The notes: a model not told the origin generated them from the sequence alone. A stretch of DNA of 55,293 bases from Streptomyces sp. NRRL F-6131 (GCA_000719695.1 JOHN01000052.1:1-55293), one strand, 5' to 3'. Shown: positions 38,982 through 48,301, counted from the stretch's first letter. Numbers and translations: made by a program.

Positions 38982-39956
38982 TCAGGACTCGTAGTGGACG
39001 AAGCGCTTCTGCGCCTTGAACTGGATCGCCGTGACGATCAGCGTGAGCAGCAGCAGGAGCAGGGCGGCGGCGCTCGACAGTCCGAAGTGGAACTCCCGGA
39101 AGCCCTGTTGGTAGACCTTGTAGACGATGGTCTGGGCGCCCTCGTTGTGGTCCGGGTTGACCAGCACGTAGACGAGGTCGAAGGCCTGGAACGAGCTGAT
39201 CACCGACACCACCACGGTGAAGAAGACGGTGGGCGAGAGCAGCGGCAGGGTGACGGAGCGCAGGGTCTGCCAGGGCCCGGCGCCGTCGATCCGGGCGGCT
39301 TCCAGCAGGTTGGTCGGGACGGTGGCGAGGCCGGCCAGGAAGATCACCACGTTGAGGCCGAGCGAGGACCAGATCGTCACCACGGCGACGGCGACCACCA
39401 CCCAGTCCGGGTCGGCCAGCCAGTCCGGCAGGGTGATCCCGAACAGGTCGTGGACGGTGCCGTTGAGGATGCCGTCGGTGCCGCTGCCGAGGATCATCTG
39501 CCAGATCACGGAGACCGCGACCGAGCTGGTGACGACCGGCAGGAAGTAGACGACGCGGTAGGCGGTCCGGCCGCGCACCCCGTGCAGGGCGAGGGCGATC
39601 AGCAGGGCCAGGGCGAGGCCGCCGGGCACCGTGATCAGGCCGATCTTGAGGGTGTTCCACACCGCGCGGCCGAACTCGGGGTCGGTCAGCTGGGTGCGGA
39701 AGTTGTCCAGTCCGACCCAGGTGGCGTCGCCGAGGCCGTCCCAGCGCATGAAGGAGAGCACCACGGCGAAGCCGAGCGGGCCGACCAGGAAGACCAGCAG
39801 ACCGAGCAGCTGGGGGGCGAGGAAGACGAGGGCCCACCGCCGGTCGCGGCGGCGCCAGAGCGGCTCGGTGCCGCCGCGCGCGGTGGGGGCGCTGCCCGCC
39901 GGGCCGGCGGCGGAACGCTCCCGCCGCCGGGCCGAGGCCTGGGTGAGGGCGTTCAC
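38982..39956 (-). CDS. Sugar ABC transporter permease (MalF-like)
   Basis: A 324-residue permease starting at GTG 39956, overlapping the binding-protein stop as GTGA. After a basic N-terminus come 'WALVFLAPQLLGLLVFLVG' and six helices. The EAA loop is 'NLLEAARIDGAGPWQTLRSV' plus 'TLPLLSPTVFFTVVV'. 'GLDNFRTQLTDPEFGRAVWN' is typical of CUT1 partners. It pairs with the next permease. Confidence 0.93.
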   Translation of the reverse strand: MNALTQASARRRERSAAGPAGSAPTARGGTEPLWRRRDRRWALVFLAPQLLGLLVFLVGPLGFAVVLSFMRWDGLGDATWVGLDNFRTQLTDPEFGRAVWNTLKIGLITVPGGLALALLIALALHGVRGRTAYRVVYFLPVVTSSVAVSVIWQMILGSGTDGILNGTVHDLFGITLPDWLADPDWVVVAVAVVTIWSSLGLNVVIFLAGLATVPTNLLEAARIDGAGPWQTLRSVTLPLLSPTVFFTVVVSVISSFQAFDLVYVLVNPDHNEGAQTIVYKVYQQGFREFHFGLSSAAALLLLLLTLIVTAIQFKAQKRFVHYES

Positions 39957-41269
39957 CCCTGCTGGCCCTTCATGCCGTCGACCAGGCTCTGCAGCTGGGT
40001 CATGCCCTCGTCGAAGCCGGTCTTGCCCTCCCAGATCTTCATCAGCTGGTCGTTGATGGCCTTGGTCAGGCCGGGGACGGCGACCTCGTCGGGGTAGTTG
40101 GCGAAGCCCCGGTCGCGCACGTCGAGGAAGGTCCCGGCGTGCGGCGGGTAGTGGTCGGCGGTGACGAGGTCCTCGGCGCCCCGGACGGACGGGACGGCGC
40201 TGCCGCCCTTGAGCCGCAGCCGCTGGCCCTCCTTGCTGACGAACTCGGTGAGGAAGGTGAAGGCCTCCTTCGGGTGCTTGCTGTCCTTGTTGACGGTCAG
40301 GTAGGAGGCGGCGACGGCGCCGGGTATCGGCTGTCCGCTCTCGGACGGGAACGGCACGATGTCGTAGCTCTCGCGGTCGCCGCCCTTGTCGATGCCCTCG
40401 ATGACCCAGCGGCCGCCGGCGTAGAAGCCGGCCTTGTGCTTGATGAACTGGGTGGCCGCGCCGTTGCCCTCGGGCAGCAGGTCGGCGGAGGCGAAGGTCT
40501 TGTCCCGGTAGCCGTCGGCGAGGGTCTTCAGCGCCCGGCGGGTCTTCGGGTCGGTGGTGGCGACGAACTTCCCGCCGTCCCAGACCTTGCCGCCGAAGCC
40601 GTTGACCATGCTGTAGTTGGCGCCGTACCAGTTCCAGAAGATCGAACCGGTCCGGTCCGCCGCCTTGAGCTTGGCGTTCATCTCCAGGAACTTCGCCATG
40701 GTCCACCGGCCGGCCTCGTTGAGCGCGGCCGGGTCCTCGGTGATGCCGGCGGCGGCGAGGGCCTTCTTGTCGAACCAGAGCACCTCGGGGTTGGTGTCGT
40801 TGGGGACGCCGTAGGTGACGCCGTCCTTCTTGGCGCCGCCGTAGATGCCCTCGAAGAAGTCGGCCGGCTTGCTGCGGCTGTCCGGTCCGGCGAGCTGCTG
40901 GTCGAGCGGGGAGAGCGCGCCGTCGGCGACGAGTTTGCCGATGTAGTCGTCGCCGACGTAGAAGACGTCGGGGGCGGTCTTCGAGGTGAGCTGGGTGAGC
41001 AGCTTGGGGTGGTAGTCCTCGTAGGAGGCGACCTGCTCCAGTTTGAGGGTGATGTTCGGGTGCCGCTTGGCGAAGTCGTCGGTGAAGGTCTTGAAGACGG
41101 CCATGTCCTCGGCCGAGCCCCAGGTCGACCAGCGGAGCGTGACCTTGCCGCCGTCGGCGCCGTCACCGCCGGCGCCGCCCGCGCCGTTGGTGCCGCTGCA
41201 CGCGGTGACGGTGGCGGCCAGCGCCGTGGCGGCGGCGAGCAGGGCTGTTCTTCTCGTGAAAGCGGACAT
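39953..41269 (-). CDS. Sugar ABC transporter solute-binding lipoprotein
   Basis: A 438-residue extracellular binding protein. The leader 'RRTALLAAATALAATVTAC' ends in a lipobox Cys, followed by a Gly/Asp-rich flexible segment. The mature part follows the CUT1 pattern: 'VTLRWSTWGSAEDMAVFKTF', 'TSKTAPDVFYVGDDYIG', 'YGVPNDTNPEVLWFDKKALA' and 'KHPKEAFTFLTEFVSKEG'. GGAGG precedes ATG 41269. The ligand is unknown; the two glycosidases in the operon suggest an oligosaccharide. Confidence 0.92.
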   Translation of the reverse strand: MSAFTRRTALLAAATALAATVTACSGTNGAGGAGGDGADGGKVTLRWSTWGSAEDMAVFKTFTDDFAKRHPNITLKLEQVASYEDYHPKLLTQLTSKTAPDVFYVGDDYIGKLVADGALSPLDQQLAGPDSRSKPADFFEGIYGGAKKDGVTYGVPNDTNPEVLWFDKKALAAAGITEDPAALNEAGRWTMAKFLEMNAKLKAADRTGSIFWNWYGANYSMVNGFGGKVWDGGKFVATTDPKTRRALKTLADGYRDKTFASADLLPEGNGAATQFIKHKAGFYAGGRWVIEGIDKGGDRESYDIVPFPSESGQPIPGAVAASYLTVNKDSKHPKEAFTFLTEFVSKEGQRLRLKGGSAVPSVRGAEDLVTADHYPPHAGTFLDVRDRGFANYPDEVAVPGLTKAINDQLMKIWEGKTGFDEGMTQLQSLVDGMKGQQG

Positions 41270-41354
41270 CGGGTGCCTCCTGGGCTTTCGTGAGCATGGG
41301 GGGGAGGGGATCGCGCGGGTGGTGCGCGGATGGTGCGCGTCGGGGCCGGGCCCG

Positions 41355-42122
41355 TCAGGCCAGGCCGCCGCCGTCGACGACGAGCGCGGAGCCGGTCATG
41401 TAGCTGCTGGCGTCACCGGCCAGGAAGAGCACCGCGGCGGCGATCTCCTCCGGCGAACCGGCCCGGCCCATCGGCCGGTCGGCGGCGTCCTTCTCGAACG
41501 CCGCCCACTCCTCCTGGAGCTGGCGCGCCTCGTCGCGGAGCATCGGCGTCATGGTGTCGCCCGGGTTGACGGAGTTGACGCGGATCCCGGCGGCGGCGTG
41601 GTCGATCGCCAGGGCGCGCGTCATGTTGACGACCGCGGCCTTGGAGGCGCAGTAGGACAGCGCGTTGCCGCCGCCCTTCAGCCCCCATCCGGAGCCGGTG
41701 TTGACGATCGAACCGCCCTCGGTCATGGCCGGCACGGCGAACCGGCACATCAGGTAGACGGACCGCACGTTGACGGCCATCACCCGGTCCCAGTCCTCGG
41801 CGGAGATCTCCAGCGCCGTCTGGCGGCGGATGATGCCGGCGTTGTTGAACAGCACGTGCAGCCCGCCGAAGGTCTGCACGGCGATGGTGACGATCCGCTC
41901 GCAGTCGGTCTCCGAGGAGACGTCGGCGCGCACCGCCACCGCCCGTCCGCCGCCCGCCTCGATCTCACGGACGACCTCGCCGGCGTCGGCGAGGTCGGCG
42001 ACGACCACGGCGGCTCCCTCGGCCGCGAACAGTCGCGCGGTGGCCCGGCCGATGCCGGAGGCACCGCCGGTGACGATGGCGACCTTGTTGCGCAGGGTGC
42101 CGGTGTTTCCGGTGTGGTTCAT
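41355..42122 (-). CDS. SDR-family oxidoreductase
   Basis: A 255-residue classical short-chain dehydrogenase: 'VAIVTGGASGIGRATARLFA' (cofactor loop), 'VVVADLADAGEVV' (Asp after strand 2, favouring NAD), 'HVLFNNAGIIR', catalytic Ser in 'GSIVNTGSGWGLKGG' and Tyr-Lys in 'LSYCASKAAVVNMT', plus 'VNPGDTMTPML'. The start overlaps the stop of the NAD-kinase-like gene as ATGA. Its substrate is probably an intermediate of the same sugar-linked pathway. Confidence 0.92.
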   Translation of the reverse strand: MNHTGNTGTLRNKVAIVTGGASGIGRATARLFAAEGAAVVVADLADAGEVVREIEAGGGRAVAVRADVSSETDCERIVTIAVQTFGGLHVLFNNAGIIRRQTALEISAEDWDRVMAVNVRSVYLMCRFAVPAMTEGGSIVNTGSGWGLKGGGNALSYCASKAAVVNMTRALAIDHAAAGIRVNSVNPGDTMTPMLRDEARQLQEEWAAFEKDAADRPMGRAGSPEEIAAAVLFLAGDASSYMTGSALVVDGGGLA

Positions 42123-43222
42123 GGGAGCTCCTCACTCGCCGACCTGATGCGGTACAGCACTGATTCACGGTGTCCGGTGACCACCCGGACGTGGCCGTCG
42201 AACGCGACGTCGGCCTGCGGGTCGCCGCTGTCGACCAGCAGGGGCCGCCCGCCGAGCGCGGCGAGCTTCTGCTGGGTGGCGAGCACGACGATCCCGGCGA
42301 GCGCGGCCAGGACCCGCGGGCTGAACTGCTGGTTGCCGCGCCCGATCACGAAACCCTGCCCACCGATCACCGACAACACACCATGCGTCACCTGTGACAT
42401 GGCAATGGTGTGCAGCTGCCGCTCGGTCACGTCCGGGGCGAGCAGGGCGCCGTCCCGGACCACGTCCACCCCGAGCGGTGTCAGCCCCAGGCCGAGCGCC
42501 CGCCCGACGGCGAGCGTGGTGGCACCGGGCCCGAGTGCGTACGCGGTGCCGGGGCGCATGCCCGCCACCACCGCCCGGGCGATGGACTCCGCCGAGCCGG
42601 GCGGCGCCGCCGAGGAGCCGGTCTTGCGCCCGCTCAGCCGGGCCGGCGCGGCCGGCACCCGCACGGTGCCGTGCAGCCGGGCGCCGACCAGGCCCGCGCG
42701 GTACGCCTCCTCGTCCAGGTCGACCACCTCCGCGTCGACGGTCCGGCCGTCGAACACGGCGGCGGTCGCGCCCGCCGCGGCCGGGCTGACGGCGAAGCAG
42801 CCGGAGTAGACCTTCACCCCGGCGGGCACGCCGAGCACCGGCGGGAGCGGTCCGGCGTCCAGGACGTCGCGCGCCGTCCCGTCGCCGCCCGCGAACAGCA
42901 GCAGGTCCACCGCGCCGAGCGCCACCACCGCCGCCCGGGTGTCGTCGGCGCCGGTGCGCGACGCCGTCGGCCGGTGGGCGACCTCGTACGGGACGCCCGC
43001 CGCCCGGGCGCTCTCCTCCCCCATCGGCCCGGCCACGGTGCGCACCCGGACGTCCGGGCGGCGGGCGTGCAGGGCGCGCAGCGCGGCCGCGGCCCGGGCG
43101 GACGCCCGGGGGACGGCGCCCAGCGCCAACGCCCTGGCCTGGACGTCCGGCCCGTCGCTGCCCTTGAGGGCGACGGCGCCGCCGAGGCCGGCCACCGGGT
43201 TCACGACCAGTCCGACGATCAT
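42119..43222 (-). CDS. ATP-NAD kinase / AcoX-like protein
   Basis: A 367-residue protein of the AcoX/NAD-kinase-like family. 'IVGLVVNPVAGLGGAVALKG' begins it, 'DLLLFAGGDGTARDVLDAG' carries the diagnostic GGDGT, 'PVLGVPAGVKVYSGCFAVSP' follows, and 'LPLLGPGA'-like 'AYALGPGATTLAVGRALGLG' lies further on. AcoX relatives occur beside acetoin dehydrogenase genes and lack a settled function. Here it sits between gcvPB and an SDR, overlapping both by four bases, so it is part of that pathway rather than general NADP synthesis. Confidence 0.83.
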   Translation of the reverse strand: MIVGLVVNPVAGLGGAVALKGSDGPDVQARALALGAVPRASARAAAALRALHARRPDVRVRTVAGPMGEESARAAGVPYEVAHRPTASRTGADDTRAAVVALGAVDLLLFAGGDGTARDVLDAGPLPPVLGVPAGVKVYSGCFAVSPAAAGATAAVFDGRTVDAEVVDLDEEAYRAGLVGARLHGTVRVPAAPARLSGRKTGSSAAPPGSAESIARAVVAGMRPGTAYALGPGATTLAVGRALGLGLTPLGVDVVRDGALLAPDVTERQLHTIAMSQVTHGVLSVIGGQGFVIGRGNQQFSPRVLAALAGIVVLATQQKLAALGGRPLLVDSGDPQADVAFDGHVRVVTGHRESVLYRIRSASEELP

Positions 43223-44799
43223 GCCCGGGGCCGCGCGCCGTGCTTGCGGAGGTAGGCCCGCCAGCTGGGCGACCACTGCGCCGGATCGTCCAGCGAGGAC
43301 GGGTCGATCCGGTGCACCGTCTGCCGGTAGGGCGCGTTGCGGACGAACTCCGGGTCCTTGCGGGCCTCGTCGGCGACGTGGGCGAGGATCGCCGCGTACT
43401 CGTCGAGGTCCTCCCGGGAGTAGGACTCGGTGGGCTCCAGGGTGAACGGCTCGGGCACCACGTACGGGTGGTGGCTGGTCCAGTAGTGCACGCCGAAGTC
43501 CGCCGCGCGGACGCCGATCTCCTCGGAGTGCACGCCGGTCTCCTCGGCGAGTTCCTGCCAGGAGTAGCGGACCTGCTCGACCCGGCGTCGGTCGGCCCAC
43601 GGCACCGAGGCCCCGGGGATCCGGGCGACCTTGGCCAGCAGGTAGTTGTTGTTGAGCACGGCCGTCTCCGCCACCTCGCGCAGGCCCTCGGCGCCGAGCG
43701 CCATCACCCAGGCGTAGGCGCGCACCACGTTGGGGGTGACGCCGAGGAAGGGCCGGACCTTGCCGACCGTCTGCCCGGGGGTGGCCAGGGTGAAGGCGCC
43801 CTCCCCGCCGTCCTCGACCCGGTCGACCACCGGGCCGGGCAGGAAGGGCACCAGCGCCTCGGAGACCCCGCAGGCGCCGGCCGCGGGGCCGCCGCAGGCG
43901 TGCGGGGTGGAGAAGGTCTTGTGCAGGTTGAAGTGGCACAGGTCGAAGCCGGCGTCCCGGGCCCGGGTGATGCCGAGGATGCCGTTGGCGTTGGCCTGGT
44001 CGTAGCAGGCCAGGCCGCCGGCCCCGTGGACCAGGTCGACGAACTCCCGGATCCGCGGGTTGAAGATCCCGGTGTCCTCCGGGTTGGTGATCATCAGCGC
44101 GGCGGTGCGCGGGCCGACCGCGGCGCGCAGCGCCTCGATGTCCGGGTTGCCGTCGGCGTCCGGCATGAGGGTGATCACCTCGTAGCCGGCCACCTTGGCG
44201 CAGGCCGCGTTCGAGGGGTGCGAGAACATCGTGGTGATCACCTGGTCGCGCTGCTCCGCATCGCCGCGCGAGGCGTGGTAGGCGCGGATCATCGCGATGT
44301 TGGCCCAGATCGCCGCGGAGCCCGCGCCGGGCTGCAGCGAGACCCGCGCCATGCCGGAGACCTCCTTGAGGATCTGCTCCAGCCGCCAGTAGATCTCCAG
44401 CACGCCCTGCACGGTGGACTCCGGCTGCAGGGGGTGCAGTTCGGCGACCCGCGGGTCCCGGGCGAAGCCGTCGTTGACCTTGGGGCTGTACTTCATGGTG
44501 CAGGTGCCCTGGCCGACGTCGATGTTGAAGTCGGCGCCCAGGGTCTCCTGGGAGAGCCGCAGGTAGTGCCGGACCACCTGGTTCTGGGAGAGCTCGGGCA
44601 GCGCCGGCGGGGTGCGGCGGGCGATCCCCTCGGGCAGCTCGACCAGGGGGGCGTCCGGGGCGGGGACGCCCACGCCGCGCCGGCCGGGCCGGGACAGTTC
44701 GAAGACGATCTCCTCGTCCCAGCGGGCCTGGTGGAAGCGCCGCAGGCCCGGCTTGGGCGTGACCGGCAGACTGGCGAACGGTTCGGTGTGCGAGCTCAC
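43219..44799 (-). CDS. gcvPB: Glycine dehydrogenase (decarboxylating) subunit 2
   Basis: A 526-residue P-protein subunit of the two-subunit type. 'NIDVGQGTCTMKYSPKVND', 'MARVSLQPGAGSAAIWANIA', 'ALMITNPEDTGIFNPRIREF' and the PLP lysine Lys294 in 'CHFNLHKTFSTPHACGG' are typical. With GcvPA it decarboxylates glycine and loads the aminomethyl group onto a lipoyl-H-protein. No gcvH or gcvT is in the operon. The C-terminus 'RIDPSSLDDPAQWSPSWRAY' is a little longer than usual. Overlaps gcvPA and the AcoX-like gene by four bases each. Confidence 0.9.
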   Translation of the reverse strand: MSSHTEPFASLPVTPKPGLRRFHQARWDEEIVFELSRPGRRGVGVPAPDAPLVELPEGIARRTPPALPELSQNQVVRHYLRLSQETLGADFNIDVGQGTCTMKYSPKVNDGFARDPRVAELHPLQPESTVQGVLEIYWRLEQILKEVSGMARVSLQPGAGSAAIWANIAMIRAYHASRGDAEQRDQVITTMFSHPSNAACAKVAGYEVITLMPDADGNPDIEALRAAVGPRTAALMITNPEDTGIFNPRIREFVDLVHGAGGLACYDQANANGILGITRARDAGFDLCHFNLHKTFSTPHACGGPAAGACGVSEALVPFLPGPVVDRVEDGGEGAFTLATPGQTVGKVRPFLGVTPNVVRAYAWVMALGAEGLREVAETAVLNNNYLLAKVARIPGASVPWADRRRVEQVRYSWQELAEETGVHSEEIGVRAADFGVHYWTSHHPYVVPEPFTLEPTESYSREDLDEYAAILAHVADEARKDPEFVRNAPYRQTVHRIDPSSLDDPAQWSPSWRAYLRKHGARPRA

Positions 44800-46145
44800 T
44801 CAGCGCCTCCGGGGGCTGCGAGGGCGTCCTTGACGGCCGCCGCGAGGGTGTCGATGTCGGCGATCGAGTGCCGTTCGGTGACGCAGACCAGGACCTCCCG
44901 GTCCCCGAGCCGCACGCCGCCGAGGATGCCCCGGCGGTGCAGGGCGGCGAGCAGCGCGTCGGCGTCCGGCACCTCGACGGCGAACTCCCGGAAGTGCACG
45001 GCCTCCCGGTGGCGGACCACGGCCCCGGCGGCCTCCAGCGCGCGCATCGCGTAGCGGGTGCGGGCGAGGATCGTCTCGCCGATCTCGCGCATGCCCTGCG
45101 GGCCCATCAGCGCGAGGTAGACACCGGCGGTGATGCCCCACAGGGCGGCCGCGGTGCCGACCCACTCCTTGCCCTCCTCGCGCAGCGCGAAGGACGTCCG
45201 GTCGTAGAAGACGTCGCCGAAGCCGTACTCGCCGGGCACGGCGGTCGGGGCGATGCCGAACAGCCGGGACGGGAACTCGGCGACCAGCGCCTCGTCGTCG
45301 TGGGCGGCGATGAACCCGGCCTGGCCGCCGCCGTACTGCGGGTGCATGCCGAGCGACTGGATGTCCCCGCAGACCAGGTCGGCCCCGTAGGAGGCGGGCG
45401 GGGCGAGCACGCCGAGCGAGATCGGGTCGGTGCCGACGACCAGCAGCGCGCCGACGCCGTGCGCGAGGTCCGCCAGCTCCCGGCCGCGGGTCTCGACGAC
45501 GCCGTGCACGGTGGGCGTCTCCAGGTAGAGGGCGGCGAAGGTGTCGTCCAGCCGGACCTCGCCCAGCTCGCCCGAGTCGGCCACCGGGGCGAGCAGCACC
45601 GCCACGTCCGGCGCGAGGTAGTCGCGGATCTTGGCGAGCTTGTCGGCGGCGATCGCGCCGCTGACCAGCACCTTGGCGCGGCCGGTGCGGCGGGCGGCCA
45701 TCCGCAGGGCGGTGCCGGCGGCCTGGTAGCCGTCGTACACGGGGACGTTGACGACGTCCATCTCCAGCAGTTCGGCCATCATCGAGACGTACTCGAAGAG
45801 GGCCTGGAAGCGGCCGTGGTCCTCGTAGGGCTCGCCCGCGTAGGCGGTGAGGAACTCGCCGCGGCCGTTGACCTCGTCGCACACCGCCGGGACGTGGTGG
45901 GCGTAGCAGCCGTGGCCGAGGAAGCTCAGCAGCTCGGCCGGGTCGGTGTTGCGGGCCAGCAGGCCGCGCACGTGGCGCACCAGGCCGGGCTCGTCGGCGA
46001 ACGGCGCGGGCAGGTCGAGCGGGCGGTCGAGCCGCAGGTCGGCGGGGATGTCGCGGTAGAACTCGGCGACGTCGGGGGCGCCGATCTCCGCGAGCATCGC
46101 CGCCCGCGTCTCGGGCCCCGCGTTGGGGATGTAGGGATGGACCAC
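44796..46145 (-). CDS. gcvPA: Glycine dehydrogenase (decarboxylating) subunit 1
   Basis: A 449-residue partner of GcvPB: 'HPYIPNAGPETRAAMLAEIG', 'SFLGHGCYAHHVPAVCDEV', 'FLTAYAGEPYEDHGRFQALF', 'NVPVYDGYQAAGTALRMAAR' and 'IQSLGMHPQYGGGQAGFIAA'. GTG 46145 is preferred over GTG 46151 because the ribosome site GAGGAG would overlap the latter. Two-subunit P-proteins are typical of Gram-positive and anaerobic bacteria, while streptomycetes usually have a single fused GcvP for housekeeping. This pair is therefore probably an accessory enzyme with a special job. Confidence 0.9.
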   Translation of the reverse strand: MVHPYIPNAGPETRAAMLAEIGAPDVAEFYRDIPADLRLDRPLDLPAPFADEPGLVRHVRGLLARNTDPAELLSFLGHGCYAHHVPAVCDEVNGRGEFLTAYAGEPYEDHGRFQALFEYVSMMAELLEMDVVNVPVYDGYQAAGTALRMAARRTGRAKVLVSGAIAADKLAKIRDYLAPDVAVLLAPVADSGELGEVRLDDTFAALYLETPTVHGVVETRGRELADLAHGVGALLVVGTDPISLGVLAPPASYGADLVCGDIQSLGMHPQYGGGQAGFIAAHDDEALVAEFPSRLFGIAPTAVPGEYGFGDVFYDRTSFALREEGKEWVGTAAALWGITAGVYLALMGPQGMREIGETILARTRYAMRALEAAGAVVRHREAVHFREFAVEVPDADALLAALHRRGILGGVRLGDREVLVCVTERHSIADIDTLAAAVKDALAAPGGAE

Positions 46146-46161
46146 GGGCACTCCTCGGGTC

Positions 46162-46281
46162 AGGGCTTCGGGACGGGGTTCGGGGCCGACTTCGGGGCCG
46201 GCTTCGGGACGGGGTTCAGGACGGGCTTCCGGACGGGGTTCAGGACGGGCTTCCGGACGGGGTTCAGGACGGCTTCAGGAC
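46162..46281. repeat. 24-bp tandem repeat between GH42 and gcvPA
   Basis: Units of the form GGACGGGGTTCAGGACGGGC plus TTCC repeat about two and a half times (46208-46281), with decayed 12-base half-units (TTCGGGGCCGAC, TTCGGGACGGGG) before them. It fills the whole gap and includes the GH42 stop codon region. It may fold into mRNA structure or simply be slippage-expanded DNA. Confidence 0.8.
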
Positions 46282-48264
46282 GACGGCGTCGTGGGGTGCG
46301 AGGGTGACCGGCCCACCGGGCAGCGGACGGCCGGTCAGCAGGTCGGTGAGCACGGCGCCGGGGTCGGTGGACAGCGGGACGGTGACCGTGGCGCCGCCGT
46401 GGTTGAGCAGGAAGAGGTACGGGCCGCGGCGGCAGGCCTCGACGCCCTCGGGGAGTTCGCCCCCGGCGGCACCGGTGACGCCGGTGACGCCGGTGATCCC
46501 GGCCTCGGCCAGCAGCCCGTCCAGCAGCGGGGCCGGGTCCTCGGGCAGACAGCTCAGGTAGGTGGCGGTGCCGCGCCGGGTGACCGCCGGGCGGCCGTCC
46601 AGCGGGCCGCCCCGGTAGCGGGCCAGCACCTCGGCGCCGTCGGCCTCCAGCCACTCGGTCCAGGTGCGGGCGAGGAGCCGGGTGCCGTCCGCCGTCTCCA
46701 CCTGCTGGGTGACGCCGTCGGGCAGCGGCCGCCACTCCTCGACCCGCACCCCGAGCAGTTCGCGCAGCGGTCCGGGCGCGCCGCCGTCGTGGACCTGGTC
46801 TGCGGCGTCGACCACCCCGCTGAACGGGCCGACCACCAGGTGGCCGGGGAAGGCGGCCAGCGCGGCGGCGTGCCCGGCGGTGCACAGGTAGAGGTTGGGG
46901 GCGATCACCAGCCGGTAGCCGGAGAGGTCGCGCCCGGGCGGCGCCAGGTCGACGGCGATGCCGCGGGCGTGCAGCGGCGCGTACCAGGAGAGCAGCAGCT
47001 CGTGCAGCCGCAGCCGGTCGGAGGGCATCGACTCGGGCGCCTCCAGACCCCACCAGCTCTCCCAGTCCAGCAGCAGGGCGACCTCGGCCGCGGTGGTGCT
47101 GCCGGCCACCTCGGCGAGCCGGCGGACGTCCGCGCCGAGGGCGAGCGTCTCGCGCCACTGCCGCGTCCCGGTGCCGCCGTGCGGGAGCATCGCCGAGTGG
47201 AACTTCTCCGGGCCGTACCTGGCCTGGCGCCACTGGAAGAACATCACGCCGTCCGAGCCGTGGGCGAGCGCCTGGAGGCTGTGCAGGCGCATCACGCCCG
47301 GGTCCTTGGGGACGTTGACGGGCCGCCAGCTGACCGCGCTCGGGGCGGACTCCAGGAGCAGCCAGGGCTGTCGCTTGAGCGAGCGCATCAGGTCGTAGCT
47401 GAGCGCGGCCTTCACCGCGGCCCGCGGGTCGGCCGGGTCCGGGTAGGCGTCGTCGCTGACCACGTCCTCGGCGGCGGCCCACGTCCAGTAGTCGAGGTCG
47501 CGCAGGACGCTCATGAAGTTGGTGGTCACCGGGACGTCCGGGGTGACCTCCTTGAGCACCGCGCGCTCGGCCTCGAAGCAGGCGAGCAGGGCGTCGCTGG
47601 AGAACCGCCGCCAGTCGAGCAGCTGCGCCGGGTTGACCGGGCCGGGGGCCTTGCGGGGCGGCTCGATCTGCGTCCAGTCGGTGTAGTGCTGGCCCCAGCA
47701 GGACGCGCCCCAGGCGGCGTTGAGGCCGTCGAGGGAGCGGTGGCGCGCCTTCAGCCAGCGGCGGAAGTCGCGGGCCGACTCCGCGCAGAAGCACTCGGTG
47801 GTGTGGTCGCCGTACTCGTTGCTGATGTGCCACATCGCGAGCGCGGGGTGGTCGCGGTAGCGCTCGGCCATCGCCCGGGCGAGCCGGACGGTGGCGGCGC
47901 GGAAGACCGGGGAGGACGGGCAGTAGCCCTGGCGGGAGCCGAACTCCAGCCGGGTGCCGGCGGCGTCGACCGGCCGGACCTCCGGGTGGTCGCGGACCAG
48001 CCAGGGCGGCGGGGTCGCGGTGGCGGTGGCGAGGTCGACGGCGATGCCGTGCGCGTGGAGCAGGTCGAGCACCCGGTCGAGCCAGCCGAAGTCGTGGACG
48101 CCGGGCTCGGGTTCCAGCCGGGACCAGGAGAAGACGGCGACGGTGACGAGGTTGACCCCCGCCTCGGCCATCAGCCGGACGTCCTCCCGCCACACCTCCT
48201 CGGGCCACTGTTCGGGGTTGTAGTCGCCCCCGAACAGCAGTCCCGGCACCCGTGTCAGGCCCAT
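46264..48264 (-). CDS. GH42 beta-galactosidase
   Basis: A 666-residue GH42 enzyme starting at ATG 48264 ('GLTRVPGLLFGGDYNPEQWP'). The acid/base is Glu150 in 'MWHISNEYGDH' and the nucleophile Glu305 in 'WLLLESAPSAVSW'. 'PPPWLVRDHPEVRPVDAAG' and 'SWYAPLHARGIAVDLAPP' (trimerisation domain) are family hallmarks, and a beta-sandwich ends the protein. No signal peptide, so it acts on imported galactosides in the cytoplasm. It is the first gene of the long minus-strand operon and faces the GntR gene across a 121-base promoter region. Confidence 0.93.
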   Translation of the reverse strand: MGLTRVPGLLFGGDYNPEQWPEEVWREDVRLMAEAGVNLVTVAVFSWSRLEPEPGVHDFGWLDRVLDLLHAHGIAVDLATATATPPPWLVRDHPEVRPVDAAGTRLEFGSRQGYCPSSPVFRAATVRLARAMAERYRDHPALAMWHISNEYGDHTTECFCAESARDFRRWLKARHRSLDGLNAAWGASCWGQHYTDWTQIEPPRKAPGPVNPAQLLDWRRFSSDALLACFEAERAVLKEVTPDVPVTTNFMSVLRDLDYWTWAAAEDVVSDDAYPDPADPRAAVKAALSYDLMRSLKRQPWLLLESAPSAVSWRPVNVPKDPGVMRLHSLQALAHGSDGVMFFQWRQARYGPEKFHSAMLPHGGTGTRQWRETLALGADVRRLAEVAGSTTAAEVALLLDWESWWGLEAPESMPSDRLRLHELLLSWYAPLHARGIAVDLAPPGRDLSGYRLVIAPNLYLCTAGHAAALAAFPGHLVVGPFSGVVDAADQVHDGGAPGPLRELLGVRVEEWRPLPDGVTQQVETADGTRLLARTWTEWLEADGAEVLARYRGGPLDGRPAVTRRGTATYLSCLPEDPAPLLDGLLAEAGITGVTGVTGAAGGELPEGVEACRRGPYLFLLNHGGATVTVPLSTDPGAVLTDLLTGRPLPGGPVTLAPHDAVVLKPS

Positions 48265-48301
48265 GCTCCGCCTCCCCAAGGGGTCGAGGACCCCGTTCCG
48301 A

